From DASXYG01 sp036502625 (lineage in GTDB: Bacteria > Actinomycetota > Actinomycetes > Streptosporangiales > Streptosporangiaceae): 64,000 nucleotides of DNA. The notes under the pieces are model-generated. The model did no database searches. It saw nothing but the letters and a program-made list of their open reading frames with translations, and had not been told where the DNA came from. This document shows positions 51,765 through 59,843 of the stretch, one piece after another (within the stretch, counting starts at the first letter, position 1; the number at the start of each line of letters is the position of its first letter). Location: contig DASXYG010000035.1 of assembly GCA_036502625.1 (NCBI GenBank), positions 1 to 64,000 of the forward strand, written 5' to 3'. The position numbers and the translations under genes were made by a program.

Positions 51765-52559
51765 ATGGTGACCGACGAGAAGCGCAGGGGCTCCTCCGAT
51801 TCCGTGCGCGTCCTGCTGAAGGCCATGGCGGTGCTCGAACTGCTCGCCGGCGAGGACGCCGAGCTCGGCCTCGGCGAGATCTCCACCCGCCTCGGCCTGA
51901 ACAAGAGCACCTGCCACCGCATCCTGAACACGCTGGCCGACGGGCAGTTCGTGGAGCGGTCGGGACCGGGCGCGTACCGGCTGGGCATCGGCGTGTTCCG
52001 GGTCGGCTCGGCGATGGCCGGCCGGCTCGGGGTGCGGGAGCGGTCGCTGCCGGCGATGCGCGAGCTGTACGAGGCCACCGGCGAGACCGTCTTCCTGTGC
52101 ATCCCGCGCGCCGACGAGGCGGTGTGCGTGGAGCGGCTTGACGGCCGCTACGCCTCGACGCACTTCCTGCGGCTCGGCGGCGCGCTGCCGCTGCACATCG
52201 GCGCGGCGCCGCGCGTGCTGCTGGCCGCGCTGAGCGACGAGGAGATCGAGGCGTACCTGAAGCGCCCGCTGGCCCGCAACACGCCGCAGACCCCCACGTC
52301 GCGCGACGACCTGTGGACCGAGGTGCGGCGCATCCGCGCCGAGGGCCGCGCGGTCAGCCGCGACGACGTCGTGGTCGGCGTCAAGGCGTTCGGCGCGCCC
52401 GTACGCGACCACACCGGCCACGTGGTGGCCGCGCTGAGCCTGTCCGGCATGTCCGCGCACATCCCCGACGACCAGGAGGACCCCGTGCTCGACCAGGTGG
52501 CCGCGGCCGCCGCGGCGGCGTCCGCGGCCATGGGCCATCCGGTGGAGGCCGCCGAATGA
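51765..52559 (+). CDS. IclR-family regulator
   Basis: This 264-residue regulator has an N-terminal HTH (AMAVLELLAGEDAELGLGEISTRLGLNKSTCHRILNTLADGQFVER) and a C-terminal IclR effector-binding domain (GETVFLCIPRADEAVCVERLDG, LPLHIGAAPRVLLAALSDEEI, GVKAFGAPVRDHTGHVVAALSLSG). It is the best candidate to bind the repeated palindromic boxes at 37.6, 48.6, 48.7 and 55.7 kb. The start could also be GTG 51768. It overlaps the aldolase gene by four bases and is likely co-transcribed with the importer. Confidence 0.92.
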   Translation: MVTDEKRRGSSDSVRVLLKAMAVLELLAGEDAELGLGEISTRLGLNKSTCHRILNTLADGQFVERSGPGAYRLGIGVFRVGSAMAGRLGVRERSLPAMRELYEATGETVFLCIPRADEAVCVERLDGRYASTHFLRLGGALPLHIGAAPRVLLAALSDEEIEAYLKRPLARNTPQTPTSRDDLWTEVRRIRAEGRAVSRDDVVVGVKAFGAPVRDHTGHVVAALSLSGMSAHIPDDQEDPVLDQVAAAAAAASAAMGHPVEAAE

Positions 52560-53203
52560 GCGACGGCGTCGAGGCGGCCCGCGCCGAGGTCGCGGCCTGC
52601 GGGCGGCGGCTCGCCGAGACCGGGCTGGTCGTGGGCAGCGCCGGGAACGTGAGCGTACGGGTCGGCGACCGGGTGGCCATCACGCCGTCCGGCGTGCCGT
52701 ACCACCGGGTGGCCGCGGACGACGTCTGCGTGCTCGACCTGGACGGCGGCCACGTCGCCGGGCCCGCCACGCCGTCGTCGGAGACGCCGCTGCACCTGTC
52801 CCTGTACGCGGCGACCGACGCGGCGGCGGTCGTGCACCACCACGGCGTGTCGAGCGCGGCCGTGTCCACGGTGCTCGACGAGCTGCCCGCGATCCACTAC
52901 GCCACCACGCTCCTCGGCGGCCCGCTGCGGGTCGCCGACTACGCCACGTTCGGCACGCCGGAGCTGGCCGCGGCGGTCATGGCCGCGCTGCGCGACCGTA
53001 CGGCCGCGCTCATGCGCAACCACGGCGCGGTCGCGTACGCCGCCACACTGGACGCCGCATTCGACCGCGCGCACCTGGTCGAGTGGCTGTGCCAGGTGTG
53101 GGCCCAGGCCGTACGGCTGGGCACTCCGCGGGTGCTCACCGACGACGAGCTGGCCGACGTGGTGCGCAGACGGAACCGAGGACGGACGGAGACGCGGACG
53201 TGA
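52556..53203 (+). CDS. class II aldolase/adducin family protein
   Basis: The 215-residue zinc-dependent aldolase of the fuculose-phosphate type has GSAGNVSVRVGD, the catalytic Glu and two His in SSETPLHLSLYAATDAAAVVHHHG, and a third zinc His in MRNHGAV. It would cleave a sugar or deoxysugar phosphate to a two- or three-carbon fragment plus DHAP or an aldehyde, or act as a decarboxylase. Its neighbour is a PfkB kinase that could make its phosphorylated substrate. It overlaps both neighbours by four bases. Confidence 0.9.
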   Translation: MSDGVEAARAEVAACGRRLAETGLVVGSAGNVSVRVGDRVAITPSGVPYHRVAADDVCVLDLDGGHVAGPATPSSETPLHLSLYAATDAAAVVHHHGVSSAAVSTVLDELPAIHYATTLLGGPLRVADYATFGTPELAAAVMAALRDRTAALMRNHGAVAYAATLDAAFDRAHLVEWLCQVWAQAVRLGTPRVLTDDELADVVRRRNRGRTETRT

Positions 53204-54135
53204 GCGGACGAGTGGTGTGCCTGGGCGCGCACATCGTGGACATCCTGGGCCGGCCGGTGACCGACATCCCGCCGGGGCAGGGCCGCCGGGTGCTCGAGGA
53301 GATCCGGGTGACCGCGGCCGGCGCCGCCGCGGGCACCGCCGTGGACCTCGCCAAGCTCGGCGCCGACGTCGTGGGCATGGGCCCGATCGGGCGCGACCGG
53401 CTGGGCGACTTCCTGATCGGCGTGCTGGACGAGTACGGCATCGAGACCGGGCACCTGGCCCGCAAGGACGGCGCCGCCACCCCGGCCACGATGCTGCCGA
53501 TCCGGCCCGACGGCTCGCGGCCCGCGCTGCACGCGCCCGGCGCCATGGCGTCGCTGACCGCCGGCGACGTCGACCTGGACGCGATCGCCGCGGCCGACGC
53601 GCTGCACGTCGGCGGGCCCGACGTCCTGGGCGCGTTCACCACCGATGCGCTGCCGGACGTCCTGCGCCACGCGCACGACAACGGCGTGCTGGTCACCATG
53701 GACATGCTCAGCGTGGGCGACGAGCGGACGCTGGAGCGGCTGGTCCCGGCGCTGCGGTGGACGCGGTACTTCCTGCCCAACGACGACCAGCTCCGCCGCA
53801 TCACCCGCCGCGACGACCTGGGCGAGGCGGCCGCCGAGGTGCTCGCGCTCGGCGTGGAGTGCGTCGCGGTGACCTGCGGCGCGGACGGCAGCCTGCTGTG
53901 CACCAGCGGCGGCGCCGTCGAGGTCCCCGCGCTCGACATCCCGGTGGTGGACACCACGGGCTGCGGCGACGCGTACTCGGCCGGGCTGATCACCGGCCTG
54001 CTGCGCGGCGACGCGCTGCCCGACGCGGCCCGGCTGGCCACCGCGGCCGCCGCGCTGGTCGCGGGCGGGCTCGGCTCCGACGCGGGCATCGTCGACCTGC
54101 CGTCGACGGAGAAGTTCCTGGCCTCGCTGAGCTGA
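53200..54135 (+). CDS. PfkB-family carbohydrate kinase
   Basis: This 311-residue ribokinase-type kinase shows CLGAHIVDILGRPVTDIPPG, GGxx-type segment EEIRVTAAGAAAGTAVDLAKLGADV, a PfkB signature YFLPNDDQLRRITRR, and the anion hole DTTGCGDAYSAGLI with the catalytic Asp (usual GAGD is GCGD here). It would phosphorylate a sugar, deoxysugar or polyol-like compound in the cluster pathway. The GTG start overlaps the aldolase stop (GTGA). It is the last gene of a six-gene plus-strand run from the first permease. Confidence 0.9.
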   Translation: MSGRVVCLGAHIVDILGRPVTDIPPGQGRRVLEEIRVTAAGAAAGTAVDLAKLGADVVGMGPIGRDRLGDFLIGVLDEYGIETGHLARKDGAATPATMLPIRPDGSRPALHAPGAMASLTAGDVDLDAIAAADALHVGGPDVLGAFTTDALPDVLRHAHDNGVLVTMDMLSVGDERTLERLVPALRWTRYFLPNDDQLRRITRRDDLGEAAAEVLALGVECVAVTCGADGSLLCTSGGAVEVPALDIPVVDTTGCGDAYSAGLITGLLRGDALPDAARLATAAAALVAGGLGSDAGIVDLPSTEKFLASLS

Positions 54136-54138
54136 CCG

Positions 54139-54180
54139 CCGTACGCGCCGGGAAGACCGTGCGCTTCCCGGCGCGTACGG
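54139..54180. terminator. perfect 17-bp bidirectional terminator hairpin
   Basis: A perfect 17-bp inverted repeat (54139-54155 with 54164-54180; arms CCGTACGCGCCGGGAAG and its complement) surrounds an 8-base loop. It lies between the convergent PfkB and APC permease genes. It has no T-tract but is very stable. Confidence 0.85.
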
Positions 54181-54181
54181 G

Positions 54182-55672
54182 TCACTCCGCGACCGGCGCG
54201 GCCTCCGGCTCGGGCCGTTCGTTCATGCCGACGGCGGCGGTGCCTTTGCGCAGGCGGGGGCGCAGGCCGAAGGCGTACCACAGCGCGGCCAGCACCAGCC
54301 AGCCGACGGTGACGTACACGGCCGGGCGGAACTCCGACGGCAGCACCAGCGCGAGGATCACCGCGGCCAGCCACACCATCGCCACGACCATGACCGGTGT
54401 GCCCGCGCGGCCGAGGCTGAACGCGCCCGGGATGGCCGCCAGCTTCCGGCGGCGGATCACGTACACGAACACGGTCAGCAGGTAGATGACGTACGGCACC
54501 AGCGCGGTGGCGGAGACCAGCGTGTCGAACGCGTTGCCCTGGAGGTAGCCGTAGACCATCAGGAGCACGCCGATGGCCAGGCTGACCAGCAGCGCCGGGA
54601 TGGGCGTACGCGACCGGGCGTGGACGCGGCGCCACACGCCGGACAGCGGCAGCATGTTGTCGCGCGCCATGGCGTAGATCAGCCGCGCGCCGGTGGCCGC
54701 GCCGACGACCGCCAGGGCGAACATCGAGAACACCACGATGGCCAGGAACACCCGGGTCAGCCCGGCGCCCAGCCAGTGCTGCGTGATCACCACGAGCGGC
54801 GCGGGCGCGTTCTGCACGGCCGCGAGGTCCGGGATGGCCAGCGTGAACCCGACGAGCGCGACCATGCCGAGCGCGCCCGCGAGGCCGACCGACCACAGGA
54901 TGGCCCGCGGGATCACCCGCTGCGCGTCGACCGTCTCCTCCGACAGGTCGGCCGCCGACTCGAAGCCGACCAGGGTGTAGATGCCCATCAGGCCGGCCAG
55001 CACGGCGGCGTACCAGAACGGCTGGTGGAACATGCCGTGGGTGTCGCCGAGGAAGCCCACCGGCTGGGCGTGCGGCTTGGCGTCGCCGACCCACAGGACG
55101 AACAGCAGCACGCCGAGCACCACCGTGCCGATGATCTCCGTGAACACCGCGATGTTGTTCACCCGCGCGGCGAGCTGCACGCTGACCAGGTTGATCAGGA
55201 ACGCGATGACGAGGGCGGCGAGCGCGATGAACAGGGTGAGCCTCTGGTTGTCGGGGTCGAGTCCGAGCACGGACGCCATCAGCGGCGCCAGCCCCTCCAG
55301 CATGATGCCGGGCAGGCCGACCGCGCCGTACAGGATGCCGAGCGCGCCGATGAACCAGCCGTAGCCGGGGCCGACGAGCCGGGCGCCCCACTGGTAGTTC
55401 GCGCCCGCGAGCGGCACCCGGGTGGACAGCTCGGCGATCACCAGCGCGACGAGGAACTGGCCGGCGACGGCGACCGGCCACAGCCAGATGCTCGCCGGGC
55501 CGAGATGGGTGACGCCGAATCCGTAGTTGAGGAAAATGCCGGTCGTGATGGAGACAATGGAAAACGACACGGCGAAAACGGCGAACTTCTTCAGTACGCG
55601 CTTCAGTTCCGGCCGGTAGCCGAATTCCTGCAGGGTCGACTCATCCGTCGCACCAGGGGGATCGGTAGACAT
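54182..55672 (-). CDS. APC-superfamily amino acid/amine permease
   Basis: This 496-residue transporter has about 12 membrane segments. It carries FGYRPELKRVLKKFAVFAVSFSIVSITTGIFLNYGFG, the first-segment motif of the APC family, plus GANYQWGARL and MGIYTLVGFESAADLSEET. This subgroup imports GABA, choline-like or other amines and amino acids. It is encoded at the far end of the catabolic cluster, with a shared operator box about 45 bases upstream of its ATG, and so may import the same or a related substrate. Confidence 0.88.
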   Translation of the reverse strand: MSTDPPGATDESTLQEFGYRPELKRVLKKFAVFAVSFSIVSITTGIFLNYGFGVTHLGPASIWLWPVAVAGQFLVALVIAELSTRVPLAGANYQWGARLVGPGYGWFIGALGILYGAVGLPGIMLEGLAPLMASVLGLDPDNQRLTLFIALAALVIAFLINLVSVQLAARVNNIAVFTEIIGTVVLGVLLFVLWVGDAKPHAQPVGFLGDTHGMFHQPFWYAAVLAGLMGIYTLVGFESAADLSEETVDAQRVIPRAILWSVGLAGALGMVALVGFTLAIPDLAAVQNAPAPLVVITQHWLGAGLTRVFLAIVVFSMFALAVVGAATGARLIYAMARDNMLPLSGVWRRVHARSRTPIPALLVSLAIGVLLMVYGYLQGNAFDTLVSATALVPYVIYLLTVFVYVIRRRKLAAIPGAFSLGRAGTPVMVVAMVWLAAVILALVLPSEFRPAVYVTVGWLVLAALWYAFGLRPRLRKGTAAVGMNERPEPEAAPVAE

Positions 55673-55715
55673 GGCCAGCCATCATAATTCGCTGGCCAGG
55701 CACACCGCCAGACCA

Positions 55716-55730
55716 TTTTGCATTGCGAAA
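55716..55730. promoter_or_regulatory. operator box before the APC permease gene
   Basis: TTTTGCATTGCGAAA matches the palindromic box TTTCACATTACGAAA at 12 of 15 positions. A weaker partner may be TTCCATCATGCAGAA at 55732-55746, but its spacing is 16 rather than 19 bp. Confidence 0.55.
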
Positions 55731-55780
55731 ATTCCATCATGCAGAACGCGCCGGGAATTGCCGCGCGATAATACCCCGCG

Positions 55781-56251
55781 TCACAGGAGGTGGGCGTTGA
55801 TCTCCCGGACGTCCCGGGCCAGATCGGGGACCTCGATGACCGTACGCCCCGCCGCGCGCAGCGTCTCCGCGCCGACGCAGTCCACGAAGACCGCGGGCTC
55901 GCGCCACGCGAACACCACCCGGGGGACGCCGGCGCCGAGGATCAGCTCCGTACAGGTGCGCGGCCGCGACGCGCGGCTGCTGCACGGTTCGAGCGAGCTG
56001 TAGATCGTGGCGCCGCGCAGCCCCGGGTCGCCGGCGGCCTTGGCGAGCGCCACCTCCTCGGCGTGGTCGCGCGGGTCGGTCTCGCGGGAGTAGCCGGCCG
56101 CGATCTCCCGCCCGTCGGCGGCCACGATCACCGCGCCGACGGAGAACGCGGTGTCCGAGGGCGGGCAGGCGCGGGAAAGGTCGATCGCCCGCCGCAGCCG
56201 TACGCGGTCGTCCCCGGTGGGCTCCGCGGGGTCAGGGTTCGGCGCGGGCAC
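55781..56251 (-). CDS. RibD-like cytidine/deoxycytidylate deaminase domain protein
   Basis: The 156-residue zinc deaminase is of the RibD-N group: HAEEVALAKA gives the zinc His and catalytic Glu, and SLEPCSSRASRPRTC gives the two zinc Cys. It would deaminate a pyrimidine such as the 2,5-diamino-6-ribosylamino-pyrimidinone of riboflavin synthesis. It overlaps the upstream reductase gene by 20 bases, so deaminase and reductase, which are fused in normal RibD, are separate here and in the reverse order. Confidence 0.87.
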   Translation of the reverse strand: MPAPNPDPAEPTGDDRVRLRRAIDLSRACPPSDTAFSVGAVIVAADGREIAAGYSRETDPRDHAEEVALAKAAGDPGLRGATIYSSLEPCSSRASRPRTCTELILGAGVPRVVFAWREPAVFVDCVGAETLRAAGRTVIEVPDLARDVREINAHLL

Positions 56252-56936
56252 CGGGATCCTCCGTGGTCAGCAGGTAGTGGAGGAGGACGAGGTCGCCGAT
56301 GCGACGCGCCTCGGCCAGCCTCATCGGGTGCCCCGGGCCGTACGGGTACCGGCCGGGGAGCGCGAACCGCGGCGCGGCGGCGTCGCCCACGAAGAACGGG
56401 GCGACGGCCACCTGAAGCTCGTCGGCCAGGCCGCGCGTCAGGAACTCGGTGAGCACGCGCCCGCCGCCCTCGACGAACAGCCGCCGCACCCCGCGCGCCG
56501 CCAGGTCCGCGAGCGCCTCCGCGAGATCCGCGTCCGGCCCGAGGGCGACCACGGTGGCGCGGGGGCCGAGGCGGGGCGCGAGGGTGCGGGCGCCGGCGGA
56601 GGTGGCGTACACGAGCCGCTGCCCGTCGCCGGTACGGAAGAACCGGCTCTCCGGGTCGAGGTCGCCGCTCGCCGTGATCGTCACCTTGACCGGGTCCGGG
56701 TGCGCGCCCCGGGAGATGCGGGCGGCGCGGCGCTCGGGTGCGCGGACGAGGAGGCGCGGGTCGTCGCGCCTGATCGTGTTCGCGCCGACCAGGATCGCGT
56801 CGCTGGCGGCGCGTTCGGCGTCCACCCGGTCGAGGTCGGCCGCGTCGGACAGCACGAGGCGCTCGGGCCCCGCGTCGTCGAGGTAGCCGTCGAGGGACAC
56901 CGCGCAGCTCAGCACCACGTTCGGTCGCGCACTCAC
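56232..56936 (-). CDS. RibD C-terminal (pyrimidine reductase) domain protein
   Basis: This protein of about 234 residues is like the reductase half of RibD and dihydrofolate reductase: VVLSCAVSLDGYLDD at the N-terminus, AILVGANTIRRDDPRLLVR, and GVRRLFVEGGGRVLTEFLTRGLADELQVAVAP with the NADPH-binding Gly-rich segment. GTG 56936 is used; an upstream GTG-type start at 56957 is possible. With the overlapping deaminase gene it could form a two-subunit RibD equivalent or act on a related base. Confidence 0.87.
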   Translation of the reverse strand: MSARPNVVLSCAVSLDGYLDDAGPERLVLSDAADLDRVDAERAASDAILVGANTIRRDDPRLLVRAPERRAARISRGAHPDPVKVTITASGDLDPESRFFRTGDGQRLVYATSAGARTLAPRLGPRATVVALGPDADLAEALADLAARGVRRLFVEGGGRVLTEFLTRGLADELQVAVAPFFVGDAAAPRFALPGRYPYGPGHPMRLAEARRIGDLVLLHYLLTTEDPGARAEP

Positions 56937-56953
56937 AGATGCATCGTGGCAGA

Positions 56954-58111
56954 TCACGGCTCCGCGTCGGCGGCGGCATCCCAGCTACTGGTCTCCAGGC
57001 CGCCCAGGTCGTCCACGGCCACGCGGTCCTCGCGGGCCAGCGCCTCGATCATGGCCGCGGCCTCGCCGGGCGTGACGTACCGGCCACGGGAGCGGCGGTG
57101 GGCGGGCTCGGGCGACTCCAGCCAGAGCCGCGGCTCGCCGGCCCCCTGCCACCGCATCTGGACGACGCCGTCCGACCGCCCGATGAAGACCAGGTAGTTG
57201 CCGTCCGTACGGGGGAGGGCGCCCAGCCAGGTCAGGCACTCCTCCAGGGAGGCCATGTGGTCGTCCTGGTCCTCGCGGCCGCGCTCGGCGTCGTTCACCC
57301 GCATCATCAGCATGTGCTCGGACGGCCGCTCCACCGCCAGGACCGCGGGGTCGAAGTCGGCGCCGCCGAACAACGGGCCGAACACGTCCCAGGCCGCGTG
57401 CCGGGGGATGTCCACGTCGACCGCCTCGCCGGCGGCCTGGAGCGTGCCGCGCAGCCGGTCCCACTCGCGGCGCACCCGCAGCTCGTGGCCGCGGGTGTCC
57501 GCGACCGACAGCCGGACGCCGTCCGGCAGGTCGGGAAGCCGCCGCTCCAGCATCGCCCGCGCGGCGAACATCGCGGGCCGCGAACGGCGGCGGTACGGGC
57601 CGCCCTTGCCGTCGTCCAGGCGCTGCACGTCGGCGCGGGGCGACGGCTCGCGGGTCCATTTGTAGTGCCGGATGGACAGGTTCCTGCCGATGACGCCCGG
57701 CCAGAACGCCTCGTAGTCCTCGCCGTCGACGGCCTCGGTCCGGTGCACCGGGATGACCTGCATGCAGCGGTCCGCCAGCGGCGCGTCCTTGAAGAAGCCG
57801 GTGCGCCCGGGGCCGAGCAGGGCGGCCCGGTCCAGCGGGAACCCCGGCACCTCGATGGGGCGCAGCCGTACGGTCGATCCGAGGTCGCCGTCCGCGATGT
57901 CGTCCACGGCGTCCAGCAGCGCGGCGGCGACGTCCGCGCGGTAGCCCTCGCGGGCGTGCACCACCAGGACGCGCCCACCGCGGATCTGGAACACGACGAC
58001 CCCGGCGAAACCGGTCTCCATCAGCACGTCGTGGCGGCCCACCCGTGCGGGCACCGAGGGGTCGAGACGGTTCTCCTGGATCAGGTCCGCGAGGGGGGCG
58101 TCTTCGGCCAT
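56954..58111 (-). CDS. hypothetical protein
   Basis: I do not recognise this 385-residue soluble protein. It shows several well-defined strands and helices, such as ETGFAGVVVFQIRGGRVLVVHA, FWPGVIGRNLSIRHYKWTREP and ALPRTDGNYLVFIGRSDGVVQMRW, and a short region RRRSRPAMFAARAMLERRL that is basic. No signal peptide, membrane segment or Cys pairs are visible. It lies upstream of the RibD-like pair on the same strand, 17 bases away, and may belong to the same transcript. Confidence 0.7.
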   Translation of the reverse strand: MAEDAPLADLIQENRLDPSVPARVGRHDVLMETGFAGVVVFQIRGGRVLVVHAREGYRADVAAALLDAVDDIADGDLGSTVRLRPIEVPGFPLDRAALLGPGRTGFFKDAPLADRCMQVIPVHRTEAVDGEDYEAFWPGVIGRNLSIRHYKWTREPSPRADVQRLDDGKGGPYRRRSRPAMFAARAMLERRLPDLPDGVRLSVADTRGHELRVRREWDRLRGTLQAAGEAVDVDIPRHAAWDVFGPLFGGADFDPAVLAVERPSEHMLMMRVNDAERGREDQDDHMASLEECLTWLGALPRTDGNYLVFIGRSDGVVQMRWQGAGEPRLWLESPEPAHRRSRGRYVTPGEAAAMIEALAREDRVAVDDLGGLETSSWDAAADAEP

Positions 58112-58223
58112 GCGGGCCAACCTAGCCGCCCGCCGGACCGCAAGCGTGCGAACGGGGTGCCGGGGCGGCCGCGGCGAGCGGCTAACGTGGGCGTGACCGA
58201 CCGCGTGATGACAAGGGGATGCG

Positions 58224-59090
58224 ATGCCGGAGCTGACCTTCCGAGGTCGCAAGGTCGTCCGCGATCGGGCGATGATCATGGCGATCGTCAACCGCACCCC
58301 CGACTCCTTCTACGACCACGGCGTCACCTATGCCGAGGAGGCCGCGCGCGCCGCGGTCCAGGCGGCCGTCGACGACGGCGCCGACGTCATCGACATCGGC
58401 GGGGTCCCGGCCAGCCCCGGCCCCGAGGTGACGGTGGCCGAGGAGCTCGCCCGGGTCATGCCGACGCTTGAGTGGATGCGCGACCGCTTCCCCGACCTCG
58501 TGATCAGCGTCGACACGTTCCGCGCCGAGGCCGCCGAGCCGATGTGCCGGGCCGGCGCCGACCTCATCAACGACACCTGGCAGACGTACGACGACGGCAT
58601 GCTCGACGTCGCCGCCGCGTACGGCACCGGCTACGTCTGCTCCCACGCCGGCGGCCTGGCCCCCCGCACCGACCCGGTGCGCCCGGAGTACACCGACGTC
58701 ACCGCCGACGTCATCGCGGCCACCACCGCGCTGGCCGAACGCGCCGCGGCCCGCGGCGTGCCGCGCGAGGGCATCCTCATCGACCCCGCGATCGACTTCG
58801 GCAAGCACACCTGGCACTCCCTGGCCCTCCTGCGCGACGTCCGCGCCCTGGTCGACACCGGCTGGCCCGTCCTCATGGCGCTGAGCAACAAGAACGTCGT
58901 CGGCGAGACCCTCGACGTCCCCCTCGACGACCGCCTCACCGGCACCCTCGCCGCCACCGCCCTGGCGGCGGAGGCCGGCGCCGCCATGTTCCGCGCCCAC
59001 CAGGTCCGCGAAACCCGCCAGACCGTCGAAATGGTCGCCAGCATCATGGGCGACCGGCCCCCGTCCCGCCCGGAGAGGTACCTCGACTGA
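58224..59090 (+). CDS. dihydropteroate synthase paralogue (FolP2-like)
   Basis: The 288-residue TIM-barrel protein is close to mycobacterial FolP2 (MAIVNRTPDSFYDHG, ISVDTFRAEAAEPMCRAGADLINDTW, WPVLMALSNKN, MFRAHQV). Normal DHPS loop STRPG is PASPG here, and the usual catalytic SRKS loop reads SNKN. Mycobacterial FolP2 is reported to lack DHPS activity, so this protein probably does something else with a pterin or similar ligand. The ATG follows a weak site. Its stop codon overlaps the start of a RibD-type reductase by one base (TGATG). Confidence 0.88.
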   Translation: MPELTFRGRKVVRDRAMIMAIVNRTPDSFYDHGVTYAEEAARAAVQAAVDDGADVIDIGGVPASPGPEVTVAEELARVMPTLEWMRDRFPDLVISVDTFRAEAAEPMCRAGADLINDTWQTYDDGMLDVAAAYGTGYVCSHAGGLAPRTDPVRPEYTDVTADVIAATTALAERAAARGVPREGILIDPAIDFGKHTWHSLALLRDVRALVDTGWPVLMALSNKNVVGETLDVPLDDRLTGTLAATALAAEAGAAMFRAHQVRETRQTVEMVASIMGDRPPSRPERYLD

Positions 59091-59830
59091 TGCACCGCGT
59101 CTGGCCGCCCGAGCAGGCGGGCCCCGTCGACGCGGCGGGCCTGGAGGAGCTGTACGGCTATCCCGGCGACCGCCCGTGGCTGGTCGTCAACTTCGTGAGC
59201 AGCGCCGACGGCGCCGTCGAGGTGGCCGGGACGTCCCGGGGCCTGACCAATGCGGCCGACCGGCAGGTCTACCCGCTGAGCAGCGACCTCGCCGACGTCC
59301 GCCTGGTGGGCGGGCGCACCGCCGTGGTCGAGGGGTTCCGCGGCGTCCGCCCCGGCGACCAGGACGCCGAGCTGCGGAAACGCCACGGGCTCGCGGCCAT
59401 CCCGCCCATCGCGGTGGTGACCACGGGCCGTACGCTCCCGGCCGACGCGCCGGTGATCACCGACGTCCTGACCCCCACCATCGTGGTCACCTGCGAGTCG
59501 GCGCCGGAGGACCTGCGCCGCGAGTGGGCGGCGGCCGGCGCCGAGGTGCTGGTCGCCGGCGCCCGCTCGGTCGACTTCACGGTGGCGCGCGCCGCCCTGG
59601 CCGAACGCGGCCTGTGCCGCGTCCACTGCGACGGCGGCCCGCACCTCTTCGGTTCGCTGCTGGCCGCCGGCGTCGTCGACGAGCTCCGGTTGACGGTCGC
59701 GCCGCTGCTGGTCTCCGGCGTGGCGGGGCGCATCGCCGAGGGCGCCGCCATCGACCCGGCCCGCCTGCGGCTGGCCTCGGTGCTCACCGAGGACGACACC
59801 CTCGTGCTGCGCTACCTCCTCGTCCGCTGA
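59090..59830 (+). CDS. RibD C-terminal-type reductase, coupled to FolP2-like protein
   Basis: This 246-residue pyrimidine/dihydrofolate-reductase-like protein shows WLVVNFVSSADGAVEVAGTSRGLTNAADRQV, VRLVGGRTAVVEGF and LCRVHCDGGPHLFGSLLAAGVVDELRLTVAP with the NADPH-binding loop. It is the second such gene within 3.5 kb. One-base overlap with the FolP2-like gene means translational coupling. A joint role of a pterin-binding protein and a reductase is likely, but the pathway is unknown. Confidence 0.87.
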   Translation: MHRVWPPEQAGPVDAAGLEELYGYPGDRPWLVVNFVSSADGAVEVAGTSRGLTNAADRQVYPLSSDLADVRLVGGRTAVVEGFRGVRPGDQDAELRKRHGLAAIPPIAVVTTGRTLPADAPVITDVLTPTIVVTCESAPEDLRREWAAAGAEVLVAGARSVDFTVARAALAERGLCRVHCDGGPHLFGSLLAAGVVDELRLTVAPLLVSGVAGRIAEGAAIDPARLRLASVLTEDDTLVLRYLLVR

Positions 59831-59843
59831 ACCGTCCGGCCCC

